Positions 6,565 through 15,654 of a DNA stretch of 47,576 nucleotides are shown here, in pieces; the stretch's first letter is position 1; each line of letters starts with the position of its first letter. Source of the stretch: Methanomassiliicoccales archaeon (lineage in GTDB: Archaea > Thermoplasmatota > Thermoplasmata > RBG-16-68-12 > SOIM01). The stretch lies in contig SOIM01000023.1 in assembly GCA_004377185.1 (NCBI GenBank), forward strand, positions 1 to 47,576, given 5' to 3'. The notes beneath the pieces are model-generated. The model had not been told where the DNA came from, made no database searches, and worked only from the letters and a program-made list of their open reading frames with translations. Position numbers and translations under genes: made by a program.

Positions 6565-9522
6565 ATGCTGGAATTTGACCTTCAGTCTGAAATGGTTGAT
6601 CGAAAGGAGGATATGGAAGAGCTTCAGGCCTACTTGGACAGAGCCGCTGGAGGACAAGGAAGCACTGTTCTGCTCTCGGGAGAGGCTGGTATCGGCAAGA
6701 CAAGATTGGTGAACGAGCTGAAGCGAGATGCTCGATCGAAAGGTTTTCAGGTTCTCTCTGGATACAGCCTGCACGAATCCTACACCCCTTACATGCCCTT
6801 CTTGGATGCCTTGAGGTCAGGAGATTTGGAATCCCTTTTTTCTGAAGAGGCACCCAGGGTGGAAGCTGTCTATTTGGTCACGGATAGCGGCCTTCTGGTC
6901 AAAGAGGTATTGCGGGAAGAAACGAAACTCGATGCGGACATCTTCGCCTCAATGCTCTCCACGGTGGGCGATTTCGTGAAGGAATCCTTGTCAATGCTGT
7001 CTGGGGAGGAGAAGGAGGGAGCCTTGAACAGACTTGGATATGAGAATTACCAGATTCTCATTGAAAGTGGGCCTGACACAAATCTCGCGGTAATCATAAC
7101 TGGGAAAGAGAACGAGTTCTTGATCGAAGACATGAGAGAGATCCTCCTGAAGGCTAGCATGGAATATGGAAGTGTTCTCAAGGACTGGGACGGGGACGAG
7201 GAAAAGGTTGAAGGTATCGAAGAGTTTCTTCAACCCTTGATTGCTTCAGGTAAGTACAACGGTGTCTATTACGGGAAGGAGGACCCGAAAGCGAGAAGGA
7301 ATCTCCTGTTTGAGAACGTGTCCCTGGGTCTGATGAGGCAGTCCCAGACTACCCCAACTCTTTTGTGCCTGGAGGATTTGCAGTGGGCAGACCCTTCTTC
7401 ACTGGCATTGATGCATTATGTTGCGAGAAATACGAGGAAGTGCAAGCTTCTTGTTCTGGGTACTTATCGGCCCGAAGACGTGACCGCAAGAGAAGGGAAA
7501 AGCCACCCGCTCGTCGAGACGATGCAATTGATGAGCCGCGAAGAGCTCTATGAGCATGTAGAGTTGCAGAGATTACCCAAAGAGAGCGTGCACGAATTCT
7601 TGTTCGCGTTGTTTGGTGATGTAGACTTTGATGACGACTTCATTGATCGAATGTACAAGGAGACGGAGGGAAATCCCCTCTATATATTGGAACTCGCAAA
7701 ACTCATGGTGGATGAGGGGGTCATACAGCCCCACGATGATGTCTGGAAGTTGTCCAAAGACCTCGAAGATGTCGACATACCATCCAAGATACACGATGTG
7801 ATCCTGAGAAGACTGGACCGGGTGGAAAAGGAAGAGAGAAAGGTCCTTGACTATGCTTCGGTGACTGGGGAGATGTTCACATCACTCGTGTTGGCAAGTG
7901 CACTGGATATGAAGAGGGTTCATCTGTTGGAGCGGCTGAAGGTCCTGGAAAAGTCCCACAAGCTGGTCCATCCGAATAAGGGCGGTTACAAGTTCGACCA
8001 CGCAAAGGTCAGAGAAGTGCTCTACAATGAGATTCCCACCGAGTTGAGGACGGAATACCACACTATCATCGCGGAAACCATTGAAGACCTGAACAAGGAC
8101 AATCTGGAAGAAGTGATTGGAGATCTGGCATTCCAGTACTACCACTGCAGGAACAAGGAGAAGGCCCGCATCTACCTCGTCAGAGCCGCCGAGAAGGCCA
8201 AGAGGCTCTACTCAAACGAGGAAGCGATTAGATTCTTCACTGAAGCGTTGGAGTTCGAGGAAGACAGCCAGAAACGAATGGATATATTCGAAAGTCTAGG
8301 AGCGGTCTACGATCTAGTTGGATATTATGATAAGAGCCTAGAGACGTACAATAGTGCACTGGAATTGGCTGAGGAGAAGAAGAAAAGGGCGAAGATCAAG
8401 TCGAATATTGGAGAAGTGTACGAGATAATGGGAGATCATGACAATTCCATCAAGCTGTACTCTGAGGCATTGGATTTGGTCAAGGAAGGGGAGTGTATTG
8501 AGAAAGGTCTAGCTCTCAGTGGCATTGGTATCGTATGCTGGGACAAAGGAGAATATGATGAGGCCCTTGAGCACTATGAGAAAAGTCTGGAAATCATGAG
8601 TATGATGGGTGATGAAGAGGGTGTAGCACGCTCCCTGAACAACATGGGCAATGTGTATCTTCACCGAGGGGAATATGACAAAGCCCTCGAGCAATTCCAC
8701 AAGAGCCTTGGAATAGCGGAGAAGAGTGGCGACTTGGGGCTTATTGCCCGTTTCCTTGGTAACATAGGTGCATTGCATCATCACAAGGGGGAATACGACA
8801 AAGCCCTTCAACACTACAAGAAGAGCCTGGGGATACTCGAGAAGATTGGCGACCAGCAAGGAATTGCCTACTTGTTAAACAACATTGGAGTCATCTATGA
8901 AGATAGAGGAGAATACGACAGAGCCCTTCAACACTACAAGAAGAGTTTGGGGATACTCGAGAAGATTGGCGACCAGCAAGTCGTCATAGCATCGCTACAC
9001 AACATCGGTCTTGTGCACAAATATGTGGAAGACTATGACGGAGCCCTGGAATATTACGAGAAGAGCCTCGAAATGAGCCGGAGAATCGGTCATCAAATTG
9101 GGATGGCCTACAACTACTGCGGCATCGCGGAGATCCATTTCAAGAAGAAGGATATTAAGAAAGCAAAAAAGTACTGCAACCTTGCATACGAGATATCAAA
9201 AGAGATTGGTGTGCAGGAGTATGTTGCGGACTCAATGAGAATCTTGGGGATGATTCATCGCGAACAAGAGAAATGGGAGGAGTCGGCTGAGAATTTCACA
9301 GAGTGCGTTAAGATCTGCAAAGAAATCGGAAAGGAGAAGGAATTGGGAGAATCACATTTTGAGTTTGGATTGATGTGGAGGGAGAAGGGTGATGCTGACA
9401 ACGCAAGAAGGAATCTGGAACAGGCTGTTGAAATATTCGAGAAGCTGAAGCTGGACAAGGAACTGGACAGCGCAAGAGAAGCGCTGGCAGAATTGGAAGT
9501 TAGCCCAGAGGCTGGTTTCTAG
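6565..9522 (+). CDS. STAND-type ATPase with inserted roadblock-like domain and TPR array
   Basis: 985 residues. Walker A GEAGIGKT (39-46) and Walker B LLCLEDLQWAD (266-276) mark an AAA/STAND ATPase of the kind found in LuxR/MalT-type regulators and adenylate-cyclase-like scaffolds. Between them, where ~60-70 residues would be normal, residues ~97-225 form a separate domain: strand AVYLVTDSGLLV, helix LDADIFASMLSTVGDF, strand AVIITG, helix, then YGSVLKDWDGDEE. This is the same domain as in the receptors at 2168 and 30494. Residues ~420-510 look like a winged-helix-like lid. From ~525 to the end runs a tetratricopeptide array of ~40-residue units (GEYDKAL..Y.KSL.I). No DNA-binding domain is evident. 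It is probably a signal-gated scaffold acting with the GTPase encoded just upstream. Confidence 0.85.
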   Translation: MLEFDLQSEMVDRKEDMEELQAYLDRAAGGQGSTVLLSGEAGIGKTRLVNELKRDARSKGFQVLSGYSLHESYTPYMPFLDALRSGDLESLFSEEAPRVEAVYLVTDSGLLVKEVLREETKLDADIFASMLSTVGDFVKESLSMLSGEEKEGALNRLGYENYQILIESGPDTNLAVIITGKENEFLIEDMREILLKASMEYGSVLKDWDGDEEKVEGIEEFLQPLIASGKYNGVYYGKEDPKARRNLLFENVSLGLMRQSQTTPTLLCLEDLQWADPSSLALMHYVARNTRKCKLLVLGTYRPEDVTAREGKSHPLVETMQLMSREELYEHVELQRLPKESVHEFLFALFGDVDFDDDFIDRMYKETEGNPLYILELAKLMVDEGVIQPHDDVWKLSKDLEDVDIPSKIHDVILRRLDRVEKEERKVLDYASVTGEMFTSLVLASALDMKRVHLLERLKVLEKSHKLVHPNKGGYKFDHAKVREVLYNEIPTELRTEYHTIIAETIEDLNKDNLEEVIGDLAFQYYHCRNKEKARIYLVRAAEKAKRLYSNEEAIRFFTEALEFEEDSQKRMDIFESLGAVYDLVGYYDKSLETYNSALELAEEKKKRAKIKSNIGEVYEIMGDHDNSIKLYSEALDLVKEGECIEKGLALSGIGIVCWDKGEYDEALEHYEKSLEIMSMMGDEEGVARSLNNMGNVYLHRGEYDKALEQFHKSLGIAEKSGDLGLIARFLGNIGALHHHKGEYDKALQHYKKSLGILEKIGDQQGIAYLLNNIGVIYEDRGEYDRALQHYKKSLGILEKIGDQQVVIASLHNIGLVHKYVEDYDGALEYYEKSLEMSRRIGHQIGMAYNYCGIAEIHFKKKDIKKAKKYCNLAYEISKEIGVQEYVADSMRILGMIHREQEKWEESAENFTECVKICKEIGKEKELGESHFEFGLMWREKGDADNARRNLEQAVEIFEKLKLDKELDSAREALAELEVSPEAGF
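8791..8980 (+). repeat. Near-identical 120-bp tandem TPR units
   Basis: The 70 bases at 8791-8860 and 8911-8980 differ at only about three positions, at a period of 120 bases (40 codons, one TPR unit). Neighbouring TPR units are far more diverged, so one unit was duplicated or converted recently. Confidence 0.85.
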
Positions 9523-9565
9523 CAGTGAGCAGAGTCAACTTGATACAGACCATTCTCTTAGAGAT

Positions 9566-9997
9566 TTATCTCGTCGTGAACAGAACCACTACACCATTGG
9601 GTGCTGCCGGGTCGCCACTATCTAGGTCGATTTTCTTCTGTCGTGTGGATTTCATTGGCAAGGTGGCAGGAGTGGTGTCAGTCAGTTGAGTCCCAGGCGG
9701 AATGACTATCAGTCCGAGAGGATAATCACCTCTCTTGATTGTCATAGCTCCAGCAGGGCGATTCTCTACTTCAAGAACTAAGGACGAACTCCCTGGTCCT
9801 GGCGGTAATGGCATGACACTTGCGAATCCATTCTGGGTCCATGGCTGGTACGGGATAACTCCACATTGTTCATCTGGCATCCATTTCACCTCCTCAAGTG
9901 AAGATGGGGAAACAGTATAAAAGAAATTCGGTTGAATCCCCAATCCAAATATCAGATCGTCGATTGAGACTGTAGAGAGTAGCCCAATAACATTCAC
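9566..9997 (-). CDS. Hypothetical protein coupled to the regulator upstream
   Basis: 143 residues, not recognised. The GTG start shares its G with the TAG stop of the preceding gene (TAGTG), which implies translational coupling. The sequence is rich in Pro and Gly with alternating hydrophobic strands (SLVLEVENRPAGAMTIKRGD, LGLIVIPPGTQL, GVVVLFTTR) and looks like a small beta-sandwich. It has no signal peptide or metal motif. The tight link suggests it acts with the winged-helix/NTPase protein, perhaps as its sensor or ligand. Coding is likely from the coupling; function is unknown. Confidence 0.6.
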   Translation of the reverse strand: MNVIGLLSTVSIDDLIFGLGIQPNFFYTVSPSSLEEVKWMPDEQCGVIPYQPWTQNGFASVMPLPPGPGSSSLVLEVENRPAGAMTIKRGDYPLGLIVIPPGTQLTDTTPATLPMKSTRQKKIDLDSGDPAAPNGVVVLFTTR

Positions 9998-12204
9998 TAC
10001 AGCTCAAAATACTTTTTCCATTCTTCGAGGATTCTCTCTCTCGTCTCCAGGCTCAGTCTTTGGAACTTAAGGGCCCGGTCGTACGCACCCGTCTCATAGA
10101 ATACGTACCCCAGTTGGTTGTAGACCCTTGCTATCTCCTTCCTGTCCCCTTCCTCTTTGGCTATCGCGAGGTCCTTCAAAAGGTACTCAACAGCCTTCTC
10201 GAACCTGCCCTTCCTTGCCATTATGGAGCCTATTCCACCGTAGATACGCGCTGCTTCCAGCGATCTGCTGTCCTTTCCGATGGCCGAGAGTGATTTTGTG
10301 TAGATCTTCAATGCCTTGTCAAGCTTGCCTATGCTCTTGTATATCGAAGCTATCTTCCTTCCTGTCCGTCCACTCCCTTCGGAGCTGTGACTTTTCTCAT
10401 ACTGGTTTTTGCTCTCTTCCAGTTTCTTCAAGGCATCATCTACGTGCCCTTTCGTCCTTAGGATATCGCCCTCCCTTTCCGAGAGGATGGCGCTCTCCTC
10501 AACACCCAGGTTCTTGGGATCGAATTCCATAAGCAGGGAGAGCAGTTCTTCGGAGTGACCGCTCTCCATCAGTTGCTCTCCTCTCTCATCCAGCACTCTT
10601 GCCGCCCATGTATAGTCACCTGAGACCAGGAGATGGTGGACCCCCTCGATCTGAAGTATTCCGTCCTCCTCCCTCAGAAGGTTCTCCGCAGCCCACAAGT
10701 GGAACCTCTCCCTCTCCTGAGGCGTCAACATAGACAGGAAGGGTTTGCGTATCATCTCGTGTACCTGGACCCTCCCGTCCTCAAGGGTGCCGATCAGCGT
10801 TTTCTTCTTGAGCTTCAGGTAGGTGTCTATGTCAAGGCTCTCATCAAAGAACAGAAGGGATGTCTGGACAGGATTCTCATAGACGGACGCGACCTTCATC
10901 ATCTTCTTCTCATCTGTGTCCAGTTCCGAGTATATCTCCTCCTCAATGAATTGGTCTATGTAGCTTAATCTTGGTTCCGGACCTATCGCAGGCACCGTCC
11001 TGATGAGATCCAAGAAGAGCGGATGGCCCTGAGTTGCCGAGTAGACCTCCTCGAACACTCCGAACTCCTCCACGCCCTCTCCCACGAGTTCTCTGCTGGC
11101 CATTCTGTCCAGACCAAGAATGTGGATTTCCTCGACAGCGCGGTCCACCTCAACATCCTTCCTGTCATAGAAAGGAATGAGTTCCCTTGTTAGGATCACA
11201 ACGGACAGGTCCCTGTTTCTCTTCGTGATGCCCAGTAAGACGGAAAAGAACTCAATCATCTCGGGATTGGCCTTCTGGAAGTCATCAAAGAAGAGGACCG
11301 CTCTTACGCCCCTGAAGTCCTGTCCGAGCACCGACCCCAGTTTCCCAGCATCCATGGTGCTTTCCGCCTTGACATATTTGCCAAGACTTCTCCTACCCAT
11401 CGCCTCCAGGAATCTCGAAAGGTCCGTCAAGAGCCCCCACAGGCTGTGCCACTTGCGGAACTCGAACCAAAACACGCTTCGTTCCTTCTTGATTGAGGAG
11501 CATATCTTCGAAGCCAAGGCGGTCTTACCTATGCCAGCAATGCCCTGAAGGACTATCGTCTTGCCCTTTCTGATCAAGTCCAGCAGTCTTTTCTTCTCCA
11601 TCTCTCTTCCACAGAACCTCTCTGGCCTTGGGCTCGTTCTTGAAAAATCAACGGGACGGACCTCCGGTTCCAAGAGTCTTCTTCTCAGGGTTGAGGGGTC
11701 GAGGACCTCACTCATACTCATCTCGTCGCTCAACTGGACAAGAGAAACGTTTCCTAGGGATTCTATGACGTCCGAGACCTTTCCTTCGGAGATCCTTCCG
11801 TCCAGATCGAAGTACCTTATCTCCTCTTCTAAAAAGACGTTCCTCAAATCAGTTGCGGTCAGTATGCCTTCATCTGTCAATGAATAGACCTTCCTTCTCC
11901 TCTTCCCCCCCTTCACTCGTGAGGACCGTTCCTCCACCAGATTCTCAGCTAGCAGAGGTTTCATATATTGCTTAAAATGGGATGGTCGTATGCCTATTCC
12001 CTCGGATATTCCCGTCTGGGTGATCTCCACAGGTGCTTCGTATTCTTTGGCGCTTGCCTGATAATCCAGAAGATGGACTTGCAACTTCTCCTTTATGGTC
12101 AGGGTACGCTTCAGATTCCCTCTCCTCCGAAAGAATACCTCATGGTTGATACTGTAAATATGTTTTGGGGCAGAGGCGTGACCTGGAGAATTGCAGTCCC
12201 TCAT
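9997..12204 (-). CDS. Winged-helix STAND NTPase regulator with TPRs
   Basis: 735 residues. Residues ~33-120 form a MarR/ArsR-like winged helix (TQTGISEGIGIRPSHFKQYM, then a basic wing KGGKRRRKVYSLT). Residues ~196-400 form an NB-ARC-like NTPase: Walker A LQGIAGIGKTALA (219-231), Walker B RAVLFFDDFQ (301-310), sensor VVILTRE (~335). Helical repeats follow, with TPRs at the C-terminus (KLDKALKIYTKSL, GAYDRALKFQRLSL). Such proteins usually regulate transcription after binding an inducer. The start is uncertain: the first 30 residues have no domain character and a TATA-like CATATTTACAG lies inside them at ~12150-12160, so the true start may be near 12110. The gene below it (9566-9997) is coupled. 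Confidence 0.83.
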   Translation of the reverse strand: MRDCNSPGHASAPKHIYSINHEVFFRRRGNLKRTLTIKEKLQVHLLDYQASAKEYEAPVEITQTGISEGIGIRPSHFKQYMKPLLAENLVEERSSRVKGGKRRRKVYSLTDEGILTATDLRNVFLEEEIRYFDLDGRISEGKVSDVIESLGNVSLVQLSDEMSMSEVLDPSTLRRRLLEPEVRPVDFSRTSPRPERFCGREMEKKRLLDLIRKGKTIVLQGIAGIGKTALASKICSSIKKERSVFWFEFRKWHSLWGLLTDLSRFLEAMGRRSLGKYVKAESTMDAGKLGSVLGQDFRGVRAVLFFDDFQKANPEMIEFFSVLLGITKRNRDLSVVILTRELIPFYDRKDVEVDRAVEEIHILGLDRMASRELVGEGVEEFGVFEEVYSATQGHPLFLDLIRTVPAIGPEPRLSYIDQFIEEEIYSELDTDEKKMMKVASVYENPVQTSLLFFDESLDIDTYLKLKKKTLIGTLEDGRVQVHEMIRKPFLSMLTPQERERFHLWAAENLLREEDGILQIEGVHHLLVSGDYTWAARVLDERGEQLMESGHSEELLSLLMEFDPKNLGVEESAILSEREGDILRTKGHVDDALKKLEESKNQYEKSHSSEGSGRTGRKIASIYKSIGKLDKALKIYTKSLSAIGKDSRSLEAARIYGGIGSIMARKGRFEKAVEYLLKDLAIAKEEGDRKEIARVYNQLGYVFYETGAYDRALKFQRLSLETRERILEEWKKYFEL

Positions 12205-12425
12205 AGAATTCGAAAAATGGGCAAAGAATAGTACCTCCTACATACCTACTGCGATTTCCTTTTGTATGTCGGGCGCAAGAGAAGCTTGCGCGATTAATTC
12301 AAGAAAGGTGGGGACGGGAGTCGCACCCTTGTTTCGCGAAAAAAAGGGGGAAGAAGGTCATTCTGTCCGAATTAATCCTGAAAGAAAAACCCGATAATGG
12401 CGGGACGGAACCCAAAACCGTCAAT

Positions 12426-12596
12426 GTGGGGACTAGGAACATCGAGTCCCTCAGAAACCTCATACACAGGCTTGAACTGTACGAGAGGTCCCAATACATA
12501 AGCCAGAAAGAAGAGGAGGAGAACTTCGTCGTGGCGCTTAGGAAGTGGCTGGACGGAGACGACTGTGCGATCGACGATTGGCTGGGAACGCTCTGA
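12426..12596 (+). CDS. Short helical ORF, possibly the tail of a broken gene
   Basis: From a GTG at 12426 the frame gives 56 residues of ordinary-looking protein (NIESLRNLIHRLELYERSQY, then KEEEENFVVALRKWLDGDD). The same frame stays open upstream to before 12200 without any start codon and also reads sensibly (KKVILSELILKEKPDNGG). An A7G5 run at ~12339-12350 could mark a frameshift that detached the original start. The opposite strand gives a Ser/Phe-rich translation, as expected of a shadow. Either a small gene or the 3' part of a decayed one; product unknown. Confidence 0.4.
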   Translation: MGTRNIESLRNLIHRLELYERSQYISQKEEEENFVVALRKWLDGDDCAIDDWLGTL

Positions 12597-12702
12597 GCTG
12601 TTGTCACGTCACGGAGGGGGAGGAAGTTCCGCAAGCCATGGCGAGGCGGACGTACGGTCTGCCTTCAGGGACCTCTCCATCTTTTCATATTACTCATTTG
12701 AC

Positions 12703-13233
12703 CTATTTGAAGTAGGCGAGTCTGGTGATTCTCGAGTAGTAAATGGCAACCAAGGCCAAAATCCAGAGTATTGACATGATGAACAGCGGTACCAAGTATT
12801 CTCCCGCCATTCCTGGTTCCCAGAAAGCCAAAACCTTCACCAGAAAGAACAAAGACGCGACAGCAAAGATGGCAAAGCAAATGAAAAACAGCAAGGTCAG
12901 GCCTCTACTCCGGTTCTCATCGTCTTCGATTTCCATGAGCATAGCCTTTTGTCGGTGATAATCGGATTCGGCCAGTCCCAGAAACGACCCGAGAATGAAA
13001 GCTATCAACAACATATCCGAAGCATCATACCTGTTCAAGTTGGGCACAAGACCCGCTGCCAACATGCCGAAGATGACCCCTATCCATTCCAACAGACGCA
13101 GGCGTCTTAATCTTGCATTCCCACGAAGTATAGTATATCTCTTCGGTCTGTCTTTCTCAATCCCGGTCCAAGGTACCCAAGCATCTGTATCTGCATCGGA
13201 TTCTTGGTATATGTACCTAGTCCAATTTATCAA
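12703..13233 (-). CDS. Four-TM integral membrane protein, unknown function
   Basis: 176 residues from a TTG at 13233. The first 45 residues are hydrophilic and cytoplasm-like (DRPKRYTILRGNARLRRL). Helices lie at about 48-64, 73-88, 111-133 and 143-165, with a charged loop (MEIEDDENRSRG) between the second and third. I recognise no transporter or enzyme motif. It is divergent from the coiled-coil gene at 13288, and the 54 bases between them must hold both promoters. TATA placement supports a leaderless TTG start. Confidence 0.65.
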   Translation of the reverse strand: MINWTRYIYQESDADTDAWVPWTGIEKDRPKRYTILRGNARLRRLRLLEWIGVIFGMLAAGLVPNLNRYDASDMLLIAFILGSFLGLAESDYHRQKAMLMEIEDDENRSRGLTLLFFICFAIFAVASLFFLVKVLAFWEPGMAGEYLVPLFIMSILWILALVAIYYSRITRLAYFK

Positions 13234-13249
13234 TTCTATCTCTTATCTC

Positions 13250-13264
13250 GAAATCTTTATGAGA
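13250..13264. promoter_or_regulatory. Shared divergent promoter region
   Basis: The sequence around aaatctttatgag contains TATA-like boxes in both directions. Read plus it lies ~30 bases before the ATG at 13288; read minus (CTCATAAAG) it lies ~25 bases before the TTG at 13233. Both genes would have leaderless or nearly leaderless messages, and the two TFB/TBP complexes should compete. Confidence 0.4.
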
Positions 13265-13287
13265 AATGACTCTTTAGTCGCGCATAG

Positions 13288-15654
13288 ATGGAGCTCCCCC
13301 CTGGTAAGAAAGTGGAATCCCTTTTTGGCGGAAGAGAGGTACTGGTCGGTTTACTGGCTAGACTGGAAGAAGAGAATCTGACCGGTTTTGTGAGGACAAG
13401 CATGTTCCGGGACAGCGTACCTTCCGAGGGCGTCCTGGTTCTCCATAAAGGATCGGCTGTGCTGGCCGACTATAAGTCCAGTGACTACCTCTTGGGTGCA
13501 TCCTCCCTCAAAGAGATTCTGAGAGACTCATTGGACGAGGGTTGCGTCATCGAGGTCCATTCATACGACTACAGGTCATCAATGGTCAGTGTCACACATC
13601 TGATGGGTAACTTCCCCGATGCGACTGTTTCCCAGCTACCTGATCTGGGCGCACTTCAATCCGAGGTCGAAGAGGAAGAGATATTGCGCAAAGAGGAACG
13701 TCTTCGAACATTGGAGGAAAAAGAAGCAAGACAAAGCAAGATGGCATCCGATGGTGAACTCCTTCGAATCCAGAAAGTGGAAATGGAACAGGATCGGTTG
13801 AGATTCCTTGAACAGGAAAAGGAACTGGCCAATCTGAAGAATGAGTTGCAGACCGTGAAGGGGAGAAGTCTGGATCTCCTGAAACAGATAGGTGCTCAGA
13901 GGGAGAAGGAAAAGACGCTTGCTGAAGCCGAAAGGAAGCTGGAACAGATCAAACTGACCAAAGAGAGGGAAGAACTGAAGGAGTTCGGCATCAAACTGCA
14001 GGCGAAAGAGAAAGAGCTGTTGGACAAGGAGAATCTCCTGGTCGAAAGAGAGAACACACTTGTCGCCATGGAAAAGCAGAGGGAAGAAGAGAAGGCTATC
14101 CTCGACAACGACAGGATGGAACTGAGCCGCATCTGGAAGGAACTGTCCTCGGAGACGAAGAGGATCGCAGAGGCGAGGAAGCTATTCGAAAAAAGGGCGG
14201 AGGAAGCCATTCGTCAGGAAAAGGACCTGGTCAGAATGGAAAGCACCTTGGAGAAACTGAGGGAGAAGCACGATTCGGAAAGCGAGGAGGTGGAGGAAGA
14301 TAAGAAGCTGATCGCCGCCAAGGAAGCCGAACTGGACAGGAAGGAGAAAACCAGTGATAAGAAGGCGAAGGAGCTGGAATCCCTCCACGCCAAGCTGACT
14401 GACTTGGACAGAAGTCTTCAGGATCGCGAGAGGGAAATCACTTCGTTGGAAAAGGAGCTGGAGACCGGGAAAAAGGAACTCCGAAAAGAGATGGACAAGC
14501 TTGCTGGCGAAAAAGTGAAGCTTGACACGAACGAGTCCGGCCTGGAAGAGAGGGAGAAGAGCCTGAGGGTCTCCGAGAGGGATCTGGAGAGGAAGGAGAA
14601 GGAATTCACGGACAGGTTCAGGACTCTCGAGGAGAAGAGGAAAGAGCAGGACTCGGAGAGAAGGGAGCTGGAGAAGGCCAGGGTCAAGATCAAGGCCGAT
14701 TCGAAGAGAATCAAGAGCCGTTTCAATAGTTTGAAGGAAATGGAGGAAGAGCTCAAGAAGAAGAGCTCCGTGGCAAAGGACCAGTTGGCAAAGGCAGAAA
14801 AGAAGTTCAAAGAAATCGCGAAAACAAAGAGAATGCTTGAGAAGAGGCGTTCCGAGCACAACAAGATGGAGTTCGAGCTGTCAGCAATGGTTAGGGACTT
14901 GGAAGATAGGGAAGAATCGCTGGATAAGAAGGATCACCAATTGTCCCTTCAGGAGATCGAACTGGAGGAGAAGCTTTCCCTCCTCGACAAGGAACTGATG
15001 GAGAAGAAAACAACCTTGGAGGAGAAGCACAGGGACATTGAGTCTCGGGATAGGTCCTTGGAAGATTTCGAGAAAGAACTGGAAGCGAGGGAAAAAGAGC
15101 TGGATGAGCTTGAGAGAGACCTTCTGATGAAGAAGAAAGACACGCTTTCTCTGGAGAAGAAGTTGGGAAGGATGGAGAGGTCGTTGAAGAGGAAGGAGGC
15201 CGAAGTGAGGAAGCGGGCCGACTTGGCGAAGGATCAGACTGAGAAGGAATCAAAGGAAATCTCAATGAAGGCCAGAGAGCTGAGGAAGAAGGAAGAATCA
15301 CTTGTCTTGCAGGAGAAGGATCTCTCCGAGCAAGAGGAAACCCTGAAGGCGATGGAGAAGGAGCTATCAGATAGGTTGGCTGGGTTGAGGACGGAGCTGG
15401 TCGAGATCGAGAGGGAGAAGGACGGGATAGAGAAGACAAGGGATGAGCTGGCGGAGCTTGAGAAGAGCCTCAAGAGGAAAGAGAGACGAATCAGTTCTTC
15501 AGAAAAGAGAATGAAGGAACGGTTGGAGAAGGAACTGGTCGAAAAGGAAAAAGAGATTGCGAAGAGGGAAAGGAAGCTTTTGGAGAAGGAGAAGAGTCTT
15601 GCTGAGAAGGCAAGGGAACTTGAGAAGATAAGGGAGAGTTTCAGGTCCCTTTAG
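13288..15654 (+). CDS. Long coiled-coil protein with N-terminal PATAN/DUF4388-like domain
   Basis: 788 residues. Residues 1-~110 form a compact alpha/beta domain (NLTGFVRTSMFRD, EGVLVLHKGSAVLADYKS, SLKEILRDSLDEGCVIEVH) resembling PATAN/DUF4388 or archaeal DUF2226 modules. Such modules are found with GTPases and two-component proteins. Residues ~125-788 are an almost unbroken charged heptad coiled coil (E, K, R, L; few Pro or Gly), long enough for a rod of roughly 90-100 nm if continuous. Recurrent units such as LEEREKSL and L.EKEKEL suggest internal duplication. No TM segment or signal peptide: cytoplasmic. It may be a structural or SMC-like scaffold; it has no P-loop head, so it is not an SMC ATPase. 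It overlaps nadA tail to tail by 4 bases. Confidence 0.85.
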   Translation: MELPPGKKVESLFGGREVLVGLLARLEEENLTGFVRTSMFRDSVPSEGVLVLHKGSAVLADYKSSDYLLGASSLKEILRDSLDEGCVIEVHSYDYRSSMVSVTHLMGNFPDATVSQLPDLGALQSEVEEEEILRKEERLRTLEEKEARQSKMASDGELLRIQKVEMEQDRLRFLEQEKELANLKNELQTVKGRSLDLLKQIGAQREKEKTLAEAERKLEQIKLTKEREELKEFGIKLQAKEKELLDKENLLVERENTLVAMEKQREEEKAILDNDRMELSRIWKELSSETKRIAEARKLFEKRAEEAIRQEKDLVRMESTLEKLREKHDSESEEVEEDKKLIAAKEAELDRKEKTSDKKAKELESLHAKLTDLDRSLQDREREITSLEKELETGKKELRKEMDKLAGEKVKLDTNESGLEEREKSLRVSERDLERKEKEFTDRFRTLEEKRKEQDSERRELEKARVKIKADSKRIKSRFNSLKEMEEELKKKSSVAKDQLAKAEKKFKEIAKTKRMLEKRRSEHNKMEFELSAMVRDLEDREESLDKKDHQLSLQEIELEEKLSLLDKELMEKKTTLEEKHRDIESRDRSLEDFEKELEAREKELDELERDLLMKKKDTLSLEKKLGRMERSLKRKEAEVRKRADLAKDQTEKESKEISMKARELRKKEESLVLQEKDLSEQEETLKAMEKELSDRLAGLRTELVEIEREKDGIEKTRDELAELEKSLKRKERRISSSEKRMKERLEKELVEKEKEIAKRERKLLEKEKSLAEKARELEKIRESFRSL

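Noticed and set aside
12299..12634. Minus-strand Ser/Phe-rich frame of 111 codons
   Set aside because: Its composition is that of a shadow of a charged plus-strand frame.
14182..15439. Several Ser- or Leu-rich minus-strand frames under the coiled-coil gene
   Set aside because: They are antisense readings of Glu/Lys/Leu heptads and have no start signals.
13288..15654. Coiled-coil protein as an SMC or Rad50 ATPase
   Set aside because: There is no Walker A, Walker B or signature motif at either end.
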